A model generated the notes under the pieces. It worked only from the letters and a program-made list of their open reading frames with translations, was not told the origin of the DNA and did not search any database. DNA of 64,000 bases from Torymus aiolomorphi. Lineage: Eukaryota > Arthropoda > Insecta > Hymenoptera > Torymidae. The position numbers and the translations under genes are program-made. This document shows positions 20,601 to 30,562 of the stretch, piece by piece (positions within the stretch are counted from its first letter, which is position 1; every line of letters begins with the position of its first letter). Location: positions 178,946,104-179,010,103 of the forward strand of contig CM070873.1 in NCBI GenBank assembly GCA_036365515.1, given 5' to 3'.

Positions 20601-22036
20601 AAATTATAAAATTAGATTAACTGAGCACTTTTATTCACAACAATAACACATCATTTTTTCTTTTTTCTCTATTTTATTGTTCACTTAACATAATCTTTTA
20701 ATTGATGTTTAAGTAAATAAATATGCACAGCGCCAATATCAACAAAGTTTCTTGAAGTATAGACAAAAAATTTTTTTTTAACCAAGGCTCTGACCAATAT
20801 TTTAAATTCTGATTTTAAGTAGAGGTTAGAAATTTGTTATCAACACTTCATTTAACACATCATACCGATACTTTATTTTATTTATAGGCACCCATTGCCA
20901 TAAGCCAATCACTATATAATTACATTATATTCGACACTTAGATTCGTTTAAATTTTAACTAGAAACCACTTGAATTAATAAGCAATCAGATACATCTTGC
21001 AAAATCTTATATATCACTATTTCCGGGTTTTAATAATGCTAGTTTACCTTTAGAAATCATAGGGCCAGTAAAGCATATCCACAATTAAAACACCATAAAG
21101 TAGAACGAGGCTTGATCTGCTAGAGCGAATATTATCAGCAACAGTATTTCTATTTTTTCTACTACAGGAGGTTGCATGCTTTGACAGACTTGAACATAAT
21201 TAATCTTTTGGTGGCCTTAAAATACAAAATAATAATTTTGAACTCTTCTATGTTACATACTATTTAAAGATGATCTACTTGTCAATTATCCTTGTTCTGA
21301 TATCTCTGTAATAACAAAAAAAAAATATTTCACAAAGTAACAATACTTATATTAATAACATTATTTTTTTTATTTTATAATGATAGTTTGCTACTTATCT
21401 GAAAATATATCTGAGATATACCAAGTCCATTTAATATCTATCGAATTTCAATGATGTAAAAAGTCTTGAATATAACTTGTATATAAATGATGATTGTATA
21501 TGGACCAATGCGTAATATTGAAAGTTTTATGTATACATAAAATAATAAGGTTAGGTTGGTTGACCAGATATATATATATATATATATACCATATACGGAT
21601 CTCTCTCTCTCTCTCTCTCTCCGTCGCTCTTCTCTTTCCCTCTCTCTCTCTCTCTCTCCGTCGCTCTTCTCTTTCCCTCTCTCTCTCTCTCTCTCTCTCT
21701 CCGTCGCTCTTCTCTTTCCCTCTCTCTCTCACTCTACCCCCTCACTCACTCTCTCTCTCTCTTTTGCCAGTCGGTCGGACAAAAATGCTATACTATGTAC
21801 CGGTCGGACAAAAATGTATAGTTTGTGCGTACTGAAGAATATGGAGATTCGGAGATTCGGAAATAGTACATAAAAATATTCAGATCTCTAAATCTTTTGA
21901 ATGAGACAATCTTTTTAAATGAAACCTTTCGATTTGAGTAGAGCAATGAAATGGCTTTCGATTAATAGGGATATGTTATATAGTTAAAACTAACGCAATA
22001 GGTATATAATCGCATTGAATTTCTCGTACATCCATT
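17660..22036. repeat. P2 right arm, inner half (mirror of 12,661-17,050)
   Basis: In reverse order it holds the module mosaic (to about 19,416), the tandem array with period about 745 bp (19,417-21,012), an unassigned AT-rich segment (21,013-21,574), and the TA microsatellite plus GA minisatellite (about 21,575-21,765). There is no gene. The sequence matches the left arm apart from scattered substitutions and short indels. Confidence 0.75.
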
Positions 22037-22330
22037 TCAAAGTATATAATCACGCGGTCGTCCTAAGGCTCTTCTATACTTGCCTTCGGAACGCTCCCGC
22101 GTTCCTTGATTTATAAGAAATTTTAATCTCTCCCGATAACAACTTTCTTTACGTAATATATTACAAAGTTTTTGGAAAATCTTTTTTGTCTCTAAATTAA
22201 ACACTTTATACATTAAATATAAGATTAAATTCACTTTAATATCTATGCGTGTTCTTAGATAGTGCGCTAATAATTCCTTTTGTGAATTGTAAAACATACT
22301 TGTTTGTAATGTTAAAGATGTTGAATCCAT
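22037..22330 (-). CDS. Small ORF with ELLxHYLR motif, P2 right arm copy
   Basis: This 97-residue frame is identical in translation to the one at 12,367-12,660, including QKELLAHYLRTR. It starts at the ATG inside CCATGG and runs away from the endonuclease frame beginning at 22,329. As on the left, it probably represents the N-terminal part of a Penelope-like polyprotein in a rearranged copy. Confidence 0.5.
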   Translation of the reverse strand: MDSTSLTLQTSMFYNSQKELLAHYLRTRIDIKVNLILYLMYKVFNLETKKIFQKLCNILRKESCYRERLKFLINQGTRERSEGKYRRALGRPRDYIL

Positions 22331-22904
22331 GGTGCAAGTTGGTCTTTTTATAAAAAAACGCCTAAATAAATTAAGAAATAGTAATAACAATCGATGCAAT
22401 GAGAAAAATAAAAAAATGTTTATTACACTTCCATATGTTAAAGAATTAGAAAGATCCATGAATATTTTGTTTAAACAACACAATACAAATATCATATATA
22501 GTACCAAGAATAAACTCAATAATATTATTAAATTAGGTAAAGATAATACTAAAATCTGTGATAAAGCGAATGTTGTTTATAAAATTAATTGCGAAGATTG
22601 TGAGGCTTCGTACGTTGGCCAGACAGGTAGACGTTTAAATGTACGAATTAATGAACACTCTAAAAAATACACTAGGAAAGATGATAATTCATCATTATAT
22701 CTACACACAAAAAACAATAATCATAAAATAGATTTCAATAATGTAAAAATTCTAGATACAGAAATTAATAGAGGAAAAAGATTATTTTCGGAAGCTGTAT
22801 TCATACACACACAATCAAGATATATGAATAAACAATTCGAAATTAATAGTTTACCAAAAGAATATACCACTCTAATAAATAATTGTCAATTTATGTGCTT
22901 ATAA
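22329..22904 (+). CDS. Penelope-like element GIY-YIG endonuclease domain (partial polyprotein)
   Basis: This 191-residue open frame begins with the linker region that follows the reverse transcriptase in PLE proteins (FITLPYVKELERSMNILFKQ). It then carries a GIY-YIG nuclease: VVYKINCEDCEASYVGQTGR at about residues 81-100, the conserved arginine in LNVRINEHSK, and a C-terminal part with the expected Glu region (KRLFSEAVFIHTQ). The Cys pair just before the catalytic YVG is usual for animal PLEs. The enzyme would nick DNA for target-primed reverse transcription. No reverse-transcriptase palm is present upstream: an oppositely oriented ORF begins right there. So it is a fragment, though the frame itself is open. 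A hammerhead motif lies 400 bp downstream. Confidence 0.85.
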   Translation: MVQVGLFIKKRLNKLRNSNNNRCNEKNKKMFITLPYVKELERSMNILFKQHNTNIIYSTKNKLNNIIKLGKDNTKICDKANVVYKINCEDCEASYVGQTGRRLNVRINEHSKKYTRKDDNSSLYLHTKNNNHKIDFNNVKILDTEINRGKRLFSEAVFIHTQSRYMNKQFEINSLPKEYTTLINNCQFMCL

Positions 22905-23308
22905 GAGGAAAATACTGAAAGCAGCAAGTGAAGGAGAACAGGAGAACATGCTGAGGTAGAGTTACCACGCACGCCCACGGTGTCGTAGGATTGCTCGTTG
23001 TCGAGAATTTTGTAACATTGGTTGGGGTCCCCCCTCTACTTAGACATACTCTCCTGATAGCACACCCGCTGTGTCGCTTCGAAAATCGTCTATTGCATCC
23101 CCACCACTGTACGCGCTTCTTATACACACACATATATGCGTAACATTTGTATAAATACGATGAAAAATCCGAATTGTAAGCAGTGACGAACGGATTACTT
23201 TCCGTAAAAGAATCTGACAATACGTTTTAAATGTAAGTTTTATTTATTAATGCGAAATTAAGTTATTGTGAATTGTAGAAAATAATTGTTTAATTGTTGT
23301 ATTTAGAA

Positions 23309-23344
23309 CCTGAAGAGGGACGTAATAAAATGTCCGAAACGTTG
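23309..23344 (+). ncRNA. Minimal hammerhead ribozyme motif (PLE, right P2 arm)
   Basis: CTGAAGA, stem II GGACGT with ATGTCC, GAAAC and cleavage triplet GTT are seen in order, about 400 bp after the endonuclease frame. This is the normal place for the PLE terminal repeat. Helix III has no loop, so, as described for animal PLE hammerheads, activity would need a dimer. One extra G lies between CTGAAGA and stem II. Confidence 0.6.
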
Positions 23345-25449
23345 TAAATAATTGTTTTACTTATAAAAAACACCTTGGTAGTACGGCCATTAGCTACAAA
23401 TTCTATAACTACACCAAAACCTACCATTGGCTACATTTAACCAAAACTTTTATTAACTTTAACGATGGGTAAAAACACACATCCATTTCAATAATGATTT
23501 TACATTTTATGTAAAGTATATTACATACTTTGATAAAGTATTATAAAATAATGATAAGAATGAGAGGTATTCAATATGTTTCACACAACTTATTTATTTC
23601 ATTGACTCTGTCGTCTTATCATACATAACAAAAGTTTGAATATCTTTTCAATTTGTAGTTAATATTAAAATAATATAATTTAATACTCATTTATATTCAT
23701 TTTATTACATATGTAAAGGAATATTACTCAAGACACATGAGACATCCCGATGCTCGCTGGTAAATCGATCTGATCGATTACCATCAGGGGGAAATCGGCC
23801 GCGATCGGTATGGTAGATGAAAACCGGTTGGTACTGCAGGCGCATGCACTACCGGCCGGGGAAATCTCGGTCGCGATCGGCATGGTAAATGAAAACCGGT
23901 TGGTATTGCAGGCGCATGCACTACCGGCCGGGGAAATCGGTCGGTATCGACTGTTGGTAAGTTAGCGAGGAGTAGAACCCGTGGTCGGCAAGGTAGGGAG
24001 GATAAAGTTCCAGAAGCCCCATAGCCCATACTACTGAAATTCTAAAAATTGCTGAAAATAGCTGTTTTTCGCGTTTTGCAAAACAACTAATAATCACATT
24101 TTGACGCGCCTTAGCTCCTTTTGTAGGTATTTTTATACCTAAAAACGGTACTTTTAGTTTTTCAATAGCAGCAACGGTTCAAAAGCTATAAGCAAAAAAC
24201 GGGTTTTCGCACATTCATAAATTATTTAAACAATGTTCCACCACCTGCAACTGACCGCAAACATTTTTCCTAATATCCTGACACCTTTCCAAAGCACCTC
24301 CAAGAAAAAAATTGCCTTTTAACGATATTTTTTTTTAAAGTCTAATCCGACTGAACTATTGGCAGTGGAGGGATTCCCCGAGTCACTGCTGGCTGCTATG
24401 TTGTTATACATGGACTGAGTTTCTTTACCTAATCTCGCCAGCCGTTTTTCGGTTTCTATACTTACAGCGATTCAGGCTAGCCCAAACACCGGGAAAATGT
24501 TTGCTTATGTTCCGACGTATATCAATGATTGAATTGCAGAAAAGTGCAAAAATTTTCATCTTAATTTTAATGCATTTGTTTAAACAAAACCCAATTTCAC
24601 AAAATAATAGTGGTTTTTAAATATTCTATAAAACATGCACGAAAAATCAATATTCAAAGAGTTATACATTTTTAAAATATTATAACTTTTAATATTTGAA
24701 AGATTTCACAAGAAATAGTCACAAAATTAAACATCAAGCACAGTAGTATATCATACACCATCTAAAAAGAGATATGCGTAGTTAATATCACTTTATATTA
24801 CTAAACATTTATATTAAAATTAGTGGCATATCCAGCGGGAGGCGGAGAGAGTGATCGCCACCTCCCGCCAGCCTCAGAAATTTTTTGAAATTTTCAAAAT
24901 TAATTAAATCTAAATAGACGGAGAACACGAGGTCCACGCATATAAGGAATAATTCATGTAGACATGTAATAGTAAGCAATACGATTATTCAAATAATTTT
25001 TAAACCCAAGTAGATGGAGGTTGCGAGGTACACGTATATAAGGGAATTACGTAGACGTGCAACATGATTTTTTTAATAATTTTTTCCCACGTCGCCAGGG
25101 TACGCGGGGTCTACGTATGTAAGGGAATTACATATAGATGTGCGGTAGTAAGTACGATTCTTTAAATTATATTTAATTTATTTGTTTATCATTTATCTAA
25201 AATTAATTTGTTGAAATCAGAAAACTTTCTACGAAAGTATAAAATAAGGCAAGTATAAGTTTTACCAGGAATCTATAAGAATTAAAAGAATTATTTTCAT
25301 ATGACTTTACAACTTCCCTCCCTTTCTCCCACCCTCTCTCTCTCTCTCTCTGTGTCGCTCCCCTCTCTTTTCTTCCCTCTCCCTCTTTCTCTTCCTCAAC
25401 ATGTGTCAAACTCTGTACTAAGAACTTTAATGTGGGCCTAAATATTTTT
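23345..25449. repeat. P2 right arm, outer half (mirror of 9,248-11,353)
   Basis: It holds, in reverse order, the PLE terminal repeat, AT-rich spacer, the GC-rich repeat of about 71 bp (about 23,786-23,943), unassigned sequence, and the GA block with CTTTCTACGAAAG module (about 25,225-25,390). There is no gene. Confidence 0.7.
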
Positions 25450-25616
25450 ATAGCACGGTGTGACCAAAGTCCGCACTTTAGTCACGCCTATCCGTGGCTA
25501 AAATAGTCCTTTTTTGCACCGTGTTTATCACACTCGCTACGCTCGTACGCTAAATGCAAAAAAGGACGACTTTAGCCACGGATAGGCGTGACAGCGGGCT
25601 TTGGGCAGGCTATAGG
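25450..25616. mobile_element. Hairpin MITE TATAGCAC, right P2 copy
   Basis: This is the inverted copy of 9,078-9,247, with loop motif CTCGCTACGCTC at 25,533-25,544. The arm homology stops at its end, where GTGACGTGGCGTGG of the next repeat begins. Confidence 0.7.
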
Positions 25617-26636
25617 GTGACGTGGCGTGGAAAAAACTGTTTTTTCGTTTAGACTACAATTTTGTTGCTTCCCAATATTAAATTTTACATAATATCGTAA
25701 TGACGTGAATCATAATTGCCAGTAAATAATAAAGTTAATTTAAAATCACTTGAATTGTTTCCAAATGAATGAATATTATTTGATTAAAATGTATTTTTAT
25801 ATTACAATTATATATTGTAATATACAACACCTCTACTCCTCAATACATTCTGATTATACAATTAGATTCTTCTAAAAAATTTTCCAACGAATTGCTTCTG
25901 ACTGTACATTTGTATCTGTCTAAAAGTTTTTCCAAAGGAATTGCGTCTGACTATACATTTGTATTCTTCTAAAAGTTTTTTCAAAGAAATTGCTTCTGAC
26001 TATACGATTGTATCCTTATAAAAGTTTTTCCAAAGGAATTGCTTCTGACTATATATTCGTATCCTTCTAAAAAATTTTTCAAAGGAATTGCTTCTGACTA
26101 TACATTTGTATCCTTCTAAAAGTTTTTTCAAAGGTGTTGCTTTTAACTTTACATTTATATCCTTCTAAAAATTTTTCTAACAGATAAAGTGGTTATGTAG
26201 GGCTATTGTCGAAGGATGCCACTTTAAATAAAAATCCAACGCGTCCATTAACAGTACGTCCAGGGACGTGGCGTGGCAAAAAGTGTTTTTTCGTTTCAAC
26301 TATAATTTTTTTGCTTCCCAATATTAAATTTTACATAAAATTTACATTTTTAATATTACAAATTTTGTATAAAAACTATGAGAATGTCCTATTTTATTTC
26401 ATTGTTTAGGGGACATTGAGGGGGGTGAGGAGGGGCGAAGGGGCACTGTGGAGGGGGAGGGGAGTCTAAGAGAAGAATAATAAGTCACGAAATAACGTAA
26501 AAAATGACTAAATTTTACGTTATTTTGAGGCGGGGTTGAGGGTGGCTCCGAGGGGGAGGGGCTCTGAGGGGGTGAGGCGCGCTGAGGAGGGAGTGAGGGG
26601 GGCTACGTGGTAACATTCCTCTATATAATATTGGAA
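25617..26636. repeat. Dispersed repeat with 49-bp tandem array and G-rich block
   Basis: An 85-bp direct repeat (ACGTGGCGTGGmAAAAA...) stands at about 25,621 and 26,265. Between them, 25,869-26,175 is six or more copies of a 49-bp unit (CTAAAAGTTTTTCCAAAGGA, then TTGCTTCTGACTATACATTT). A G-rich low-complexity block (26,405-26,600) follows, containing TTTTACGTTATTTTGAGG. The phrase CAACGCGTCCATTAACAGTA near 26,240 recurs near 40,180 and 59,950 in the P3 arms, where only one copy of the 49-bp unit is present. No ORF of substance exists. It is a non-autonomous repeat family of unknown class. Confidence 0.6.
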
Positions 26637-26638
26637 GA

Positions 26639-26657
26639 TATATATATATATATATAT
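26639..26657. repeat. (TA)n microsatellite
   Basis: This is a TA run directly left of the element at 26,669; the same pairing of TA run and element occurs at 37,887-38,223. Confidence 0.85.
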
Positions 26658-26668
26658 GTTTTGAGGGG

Positions 26669-26928
26669 TTTATGAAGCCTTTTTTTATATACCGGTGTTA
26701 ATGGAGCCCTTTCAGGTTTATGGAGCCCGATCTAGAGTCCCGACTTGGAGAGTTCAAAAGTAAATTTCCGGAAAAATTCTGCGGAAATTAAAGGGTTCGC
26801 CGCAGACGTCGTGGTCTTAGTCAATACTGAGTGAGATGTTGGATTATAGACAATGGCGCACGCGCAGCCACTTCTGGTGTGGAACTCTCGGCTGTAGGTA
26901 CTAATATACAAGGTTGGGCTCCATAAAC
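26669..26928. mobile_element. Short TIR element TTTATGGAGCCC, copy 1
   Basis: It starts TTTATGAAGCC and ends GGGCTCCATAAAC, giving TIRs of about 12 bp. Internal phrases GGAGCCCGATCTAGAGTC and GGTACTAATATACA match the copy at 37,917-38,118. The core CGCCGCAGACGTCGTGGT is also found in the differently terminated elements at 37,533 and 40,955. No coding capacity is present. Confidence 0.65.
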
Positions 26929-27258
26929 CACGATGTGAATCTAGATATACTAGGGGGGTACCCCCTACTCGCTCCGCTCGTCAACCCCCATATAAAATAA
27001 ATTTAAAAATTTTATATTTTGGAATAAGAAAACAAATCACCCTGATGTTCGTTATTTTAAATTATTACACTTATTTTATTACTTATAAATTATTACTTAT
27101 TTTATTACTTACTTTATAAATATTGAACAATGTTTTAAATTTAACCAATAACTGTGTTGCGTTAATTCGTTTTATATAAACTTTATTAACTATAAAGATT
27201 GGTTGAAGAGACGAACAGTTTTCCACGTCACCCTGGGGGTACTGTTCATGGACCGTTG
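26929..27258. other. Intervening AT-rich DNA with GAGCGGAGCGAG motif
   Basis: It contains the palindrome GGGGGTACCCCC (26,954-26,965) followed by CTCGCTCCGCTC (26,968-26,979), the inverse of GAGCGGAGCGAG. The rest is AT-rich. From about 27,195 the dispersed repeat that was the LINE target begins (GGTTGAAGAGACGAACAGTT). Confidence 0.5.
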
Positions 27259-27260
27259 GA

Positions 27261-28476
27261 TTTTTTTTTTTTTTTTTTTTTTCAAGGTACTAGGTGATTC
27301 TTCCGAGGCCTCCGTCCTTGCTTACAGCATGGAGGGGGGGCTACTAAGACCATCACGAAGCGTCGGGCTCCGCGGTGTGAGGAATTTCTACCCCCTAAAC
27401 ACCCAAAACCTTTCCCTCGGCGTTCACCGGAATCCGGCCCGGAACTGTTATACACATTACTTCGGACCGGTCGGCGTTTCTATGCCCTATGGTAATCTTA
27501 TGTATCTTGTCTGGTTTGTCTATTTTTCGTCTTCTGTATCAGTTTTCAACGCAACCGTCAGTCTTTTTGCCTTGTAGTACGTGAGTCACGTAGCGTGCTA
27601 TGTCTTCCCAGTTTTGTTTGCTTGATAGCATCAGTGTCACGACGTTATCCGGTGTGATGTCACCTGTCTTCGTCTGTAGTCTGTGTCTCGCGACTATCCA
27701 GCGGGGGCACACGAAACATGTGTGCTCCTCGTCGTCTCTATTATGTCCGCAGTACCTGCAGGACGGGGTCGTTACCTTCCTCATCCGATGCAGATACTGG
27801 CGGAAGTATCCGTGTCCGGATAGGAACTGGGTCAGGTAAAAGTTCACCTCCCCAGCTCCTCTCTTATGCCAGAGTCGCACGTCCGTTATGAGGCGTCTCG
27901 TCCACTTGGCTTTGTCGCTGTCTGTCCATCGGGTTTGCCAGGATGTCAGGGTCGTCGTCCGTGCGTCTATGGAGGCCCTCGCTCTTCCCCTTTCTTCGCT
28001 GTACTCGTAGATCCTCTTCCGCTCGAGAGCGAGAAGGTCTACTGGGACAACCCTTGCGATCACTAGTACCGCCACCTCTGAGACGGTGCGGTACGCGCAC
28101 GCGATTCGCAGCGCTCCCAGTCTTTGTACCGCCGCGATCTTTTTGCGGTACTTCTCTATTCGCGTCGCGACCGCCCATATCTCGGCCCCATAAAGGAGCA
28201 TCGAGTTGGTCACTGTCATAAGCAGTTGTCGTACGCTCGGTCTCGGTCCCTTCGTATTTGCCATGAGGCGGATGAGGGCGGCGGTCTTTAACGCCGCTCT
28301 CTCAGCGACGCCACGTATGTGCGGCCAGAAGGTCATCCTCGTATCCACGGTCACCCCCAGATATTTGGCGGACCGCCCAGGATGCACAACGGACGTCCCC
28401 ACCGTCATGGGTATAGTCGTGTCTATCCGTTTCCTAGTTAGGTATAGTAACTCCGTCTTTTGCATGGCCAGCTGTA
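27261..28476 (-). mobile_element. 5'-truncated R1-clade LINE
   Basis: The insertion ends with a 22-base T run (27,261-27,282), which is the poly(A) tail on the minus strand. It breaks the repeat CGTTGGATT|GTTATTT that is uninterrupted in the right P3 arm (about 59,957-59,970). GATT at 27,259-27,262 and 28,477-28,480 is a probable short target duplication. Only the last 1.2 kb of the element is present, the usual result of incomplete target-primed reverse transcription. Confidence 0.85.
27539..28465 (-). CDS. R1-clade LINE ORF2 C-terminal part (partial)
   Basis: This 308-residue open frame covers the end of the reverse-transcriptase domain (KYLGVTVDTRMTFWPHIRGV, LLYGAEIW) and the region after it (YLTQFLSGHGYFRQYLHRM). 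A C-X2-C-X8-H-X4-C zinc knuckle (CRYCGHNRDDEEHTCFVC) follows near residue 240. That combination is typical of R1-clade non-LTR retrotransposons. The apurinic-like endonuclease and the catalytic FADD box are missing because of 5' truncation. The start codon is simply the first Met of the frame. The frame is open throughout, suggesting a fairly recent insertion. It is not in rDNA here, so it is not a canonical R1 insertion. Confidence 0.85.
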   Translation of the reverse strand: MQKTELLYLTRKRIDTTIPMTVGTSVVHPGRSAKYLGVTVDTRMTFWPHIRGVAERAALKTAALIRLMANTKGPRPSVRQLLMTVTNSMLLYGAEIWAVATRIEKYRKKIAAVQRLGALRIACAYRTVSEVAVLVIARVVPVDLLALERKRIYEYSEERGRARASIDARTTTLTSWQTRWTDSDKAKWTRRLITDVRLWHKRGAGEVNFYLTQFLSGHGYFRQYLHRMRKVTTPSCRYCGHNRDDEEHTCFVCPRWIVARHRLQTKTGDITPDNVVTLMLSSKQNWEDIARYVTHVLQGKKTDGCVEN

Positions 28477-28480
28477 GATT

Positions 28481-28716
28481 GTTATTTTAAGTGGCATCTT
28501 TCACCAATAGCCCTACATTACCACTATAGCTAAAATTTTATGAAATTTTATTAAATATATTTTTATATCATTTATATTACATTTTGAAATTTAGGAAAAT
28601 AATAAATTAAAAATAAATTATATGATTTATATTATCTTTAATATACGCTTGAATGTTTTTATAAGCTTTTTATTATTTAGAACCATATATATTTATTTGT
28701 TCCTTTTATATATATT
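28481..28716. other. LINE-target repeat remainder and AT-rich spacer
   Basis: The first 40 bp (AAGTGGCATCTTTCACCAATAGCC) continue the dispersed repeat interrupted by the LINE. The remainder is AT-rich with nothing recognised. Confidence 0.5.
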
Positions 28717-28721
28717 TTTGC

Positions 28722-29053
28722 TGTTGGCGATCCAACGCCTCGAACATTCGAGACGCTGACGTCATCACGCCATATAAGGCGATATTCGGCTCCCGCAGGT
28801 GCGCAGCCAGTCAGCGCTCTCCACGCGGTCCTCTCCTACCGCCCCTCCAACTACCAAGGCACGCCGACGGCACTCCGCAGCGCCGGCCGGCTCCAGTTCA
28901 GCACGCGACGGCCGAGAGAGAACAGCAACACCTGTACGCTTACAGTGGCGCGACGGCAGATTCAATAAATCACTTTTATCTCTACACGGAAGTTTTGCAA
29001 TTTACGAACCAGCCTAACTCACGATTCATCATCCTTCATTACATCATAAAACA
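28722..29053 (+). repeat. BEL/Pao 5' LTR
   Basis: It begins TGTTGGCGATCC and ends ATCATAAAACA. A CRE-like palindrome TGACGTCA is at 28,757-28,764, a TATA-type box TATAAG at 28,773, and a poly(A) signal AATAAA at 28,964. This gives a plausible promoter and R region. The 3' LTR repeats all three signals. Confidence 0.9.
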
Positions 29054-29055
29054 TT

Positions 29056-29073
29056 TGGTCCTTCGAGCCGGAT
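29056..29073 (+). other. BEL/Pao primer-binding site
   Basis: TGGTCCTTCGAGCCGGAT follows the 5' LTR after two bases, the position and TGG start expected of a tRNA primer site. I do not assign the tRNA. Confidence 0.7.
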
Positions 29074-30562
29074 CGTGGGAGAGGACATCGACATGGCCAC
29101 GCCGAAGAAGCCTCTCTCTATCTTCTACGCACACTCTCGAGTGGCGTCAAGATAGCTATCTTCTTTTGCAGGTATGCATCAAAGTGTTCGTGGTCGTGAG
29201 TGCCGTAAAAGTCACATGTGCCCACATGTTGGCATCGCGCGGACGTTGCTGCCTCTCTCTCTTTCGTTAATTTGCCGTCGTGTGCACTCGGAAGCCAATC
29301 TCTAAGGCTTCCTAGGGGAAATAGCACATCAATTGCTATTCTCCCCATTTCTGAAAGCGCCTTGGAGTGTGCGTGTCTACCGACTCCAAGACGTCGCCAA
29401 AAGCCACGGTTAAGCCAGCTCTAGAATCACCGCGTTCGTACAGTGATTGGCAGCCATCTTGTTGCAGTCAAAAGCAACAAGTGGCAACTTTCTCGTCAGA
29501 GCCACGGTTAAGCCAGCTCTAGAATCATCGCGATCGTACGATGATCATTTAATCGTTACCGGCTATTGCAACGATTCGAAAAGGGGTTCACGCCTCTGAA
29601 TTCACGGACCACCTGCGTGGAGCGTACACGATACGGAGTCCACATCAGTCAAGCCAAGGAGTACCCGCGGGGAACCTACACGCTACGGGGCTCACACGAG
29701 TCAAGCCACGGAGTACTCGCGTGGACATCGCTCGCTACAGCAATGAGGAGCGAGGCGTTCACCGGGCATACAGGAAGCTTTCCACGAAGGAGGAAGAGAC
29801 ATCTTCAAGAGGACGACCATAAGGCCGCGTTACGTCCAGGACGCCACGTATGTCGTCACTAAGCATAATTGAAGGGGACGAGTCCATTTTCATAAGCCAG
29901 GGGGGCGCGTCAGCGGAACAAAGCTGTACAAGGACAGTCCATCTGCTTCGCTCGCTCCAGCCGGTTGAGCCCACCTGCACCGCGCTAGGATTGCGCTCGG
30001 ATGCTTCGTCCTAATACTTGGACACACGTATCGTTCCAATTTTATTTAACTTTATTATGTGCGACTCGTCGTCTAGTTCATTCTTGTCTCTTCACTCGTC
30101 ATACCGATTTAACGAAATTAAGCATACTTAATTAAAACTCGAGTGCGTTTGATTGAAAGTAGAACTATTTAATTGAGTTTAAGTTTATTGCGGCTTGATG
30201 ACAATTCATCGTGATTTCAACACCGACTGCTGATCTTCATCTGGACACGTTCCTGATTCAAAAGCTGACTACCCTGAAGGGATAGCTGCATTTACCGACA
30301 GTAGGAGCCTTGATGCCGTGCAACCACCGCAGTGCCATCATCAGCTGACTCACCGTGGGAACGTTAGCAGACACACTCAACGTTGCATCTTCAGGCACAT
30401 CGTCACCACATACTAGCATAAGTATTATAATCTAGGTTAAGACGTAGTTGTAATAACTCTCACTATTTCTTGTTCTACTCTCGAGTGGGCAAGAATAGTT
30501 AACTCACTACCAAAGTTTAAATAGTCAAATTTGGTACTAGTCTAATTTAACTTGATCTCAAA
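29074..30562 (+). other. BEL/Pao 5' leader
   Basis: This is a 1.5-kb leader without a convincing ORF. It contains a direct repeat of about 45 bp (CCACGGTTAAGCCAGCTCTA at about 29,403 and 29,501) and three spaced GTACyCGCGkGGA-like phrases near 29,620-29,730. Such leaders carry packaging and dimerisation signals, but none can be identified by eye. Confidence 0.6.

Larger units (their letters stand above)
9086..25610. repeat. Palindrome P2: 16.5-kb inverted duplication
   Basis: Left arm 9,086-17,050 and right arm 17,660-25,610 are near-identical inverses. Paired coordinates sum to about 34,697 throughout most of the arms (10,669 with 24,029; 12,367 with 22,330). Differences exist: A/C at about 11,528, one base missing from an A run near 12,034, substitutions near 9,336, 9,552 and 9,675, and small indels towards the centre. 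The arms contain no transposase and no intact host gene. Either a genuine recent inverted duplication or an assembly artefact could give this; the scattered mismatches favour two real copies. Confidence 0.85.

Noticed and set aside
9086..25610. P2 as a Maverick/Polinton with long terminal inverted repeats
   Set aside because: No protein-primed polymerase, retroviral-like integrase or capsid genes lie within; the contents are PLE fragments and satellites.
27866..28221. Plus-strand ORFs opposite the LINE
   Set aside because: They are antisense shadows of the R1-clade reading frame in a GC-rich stretch.
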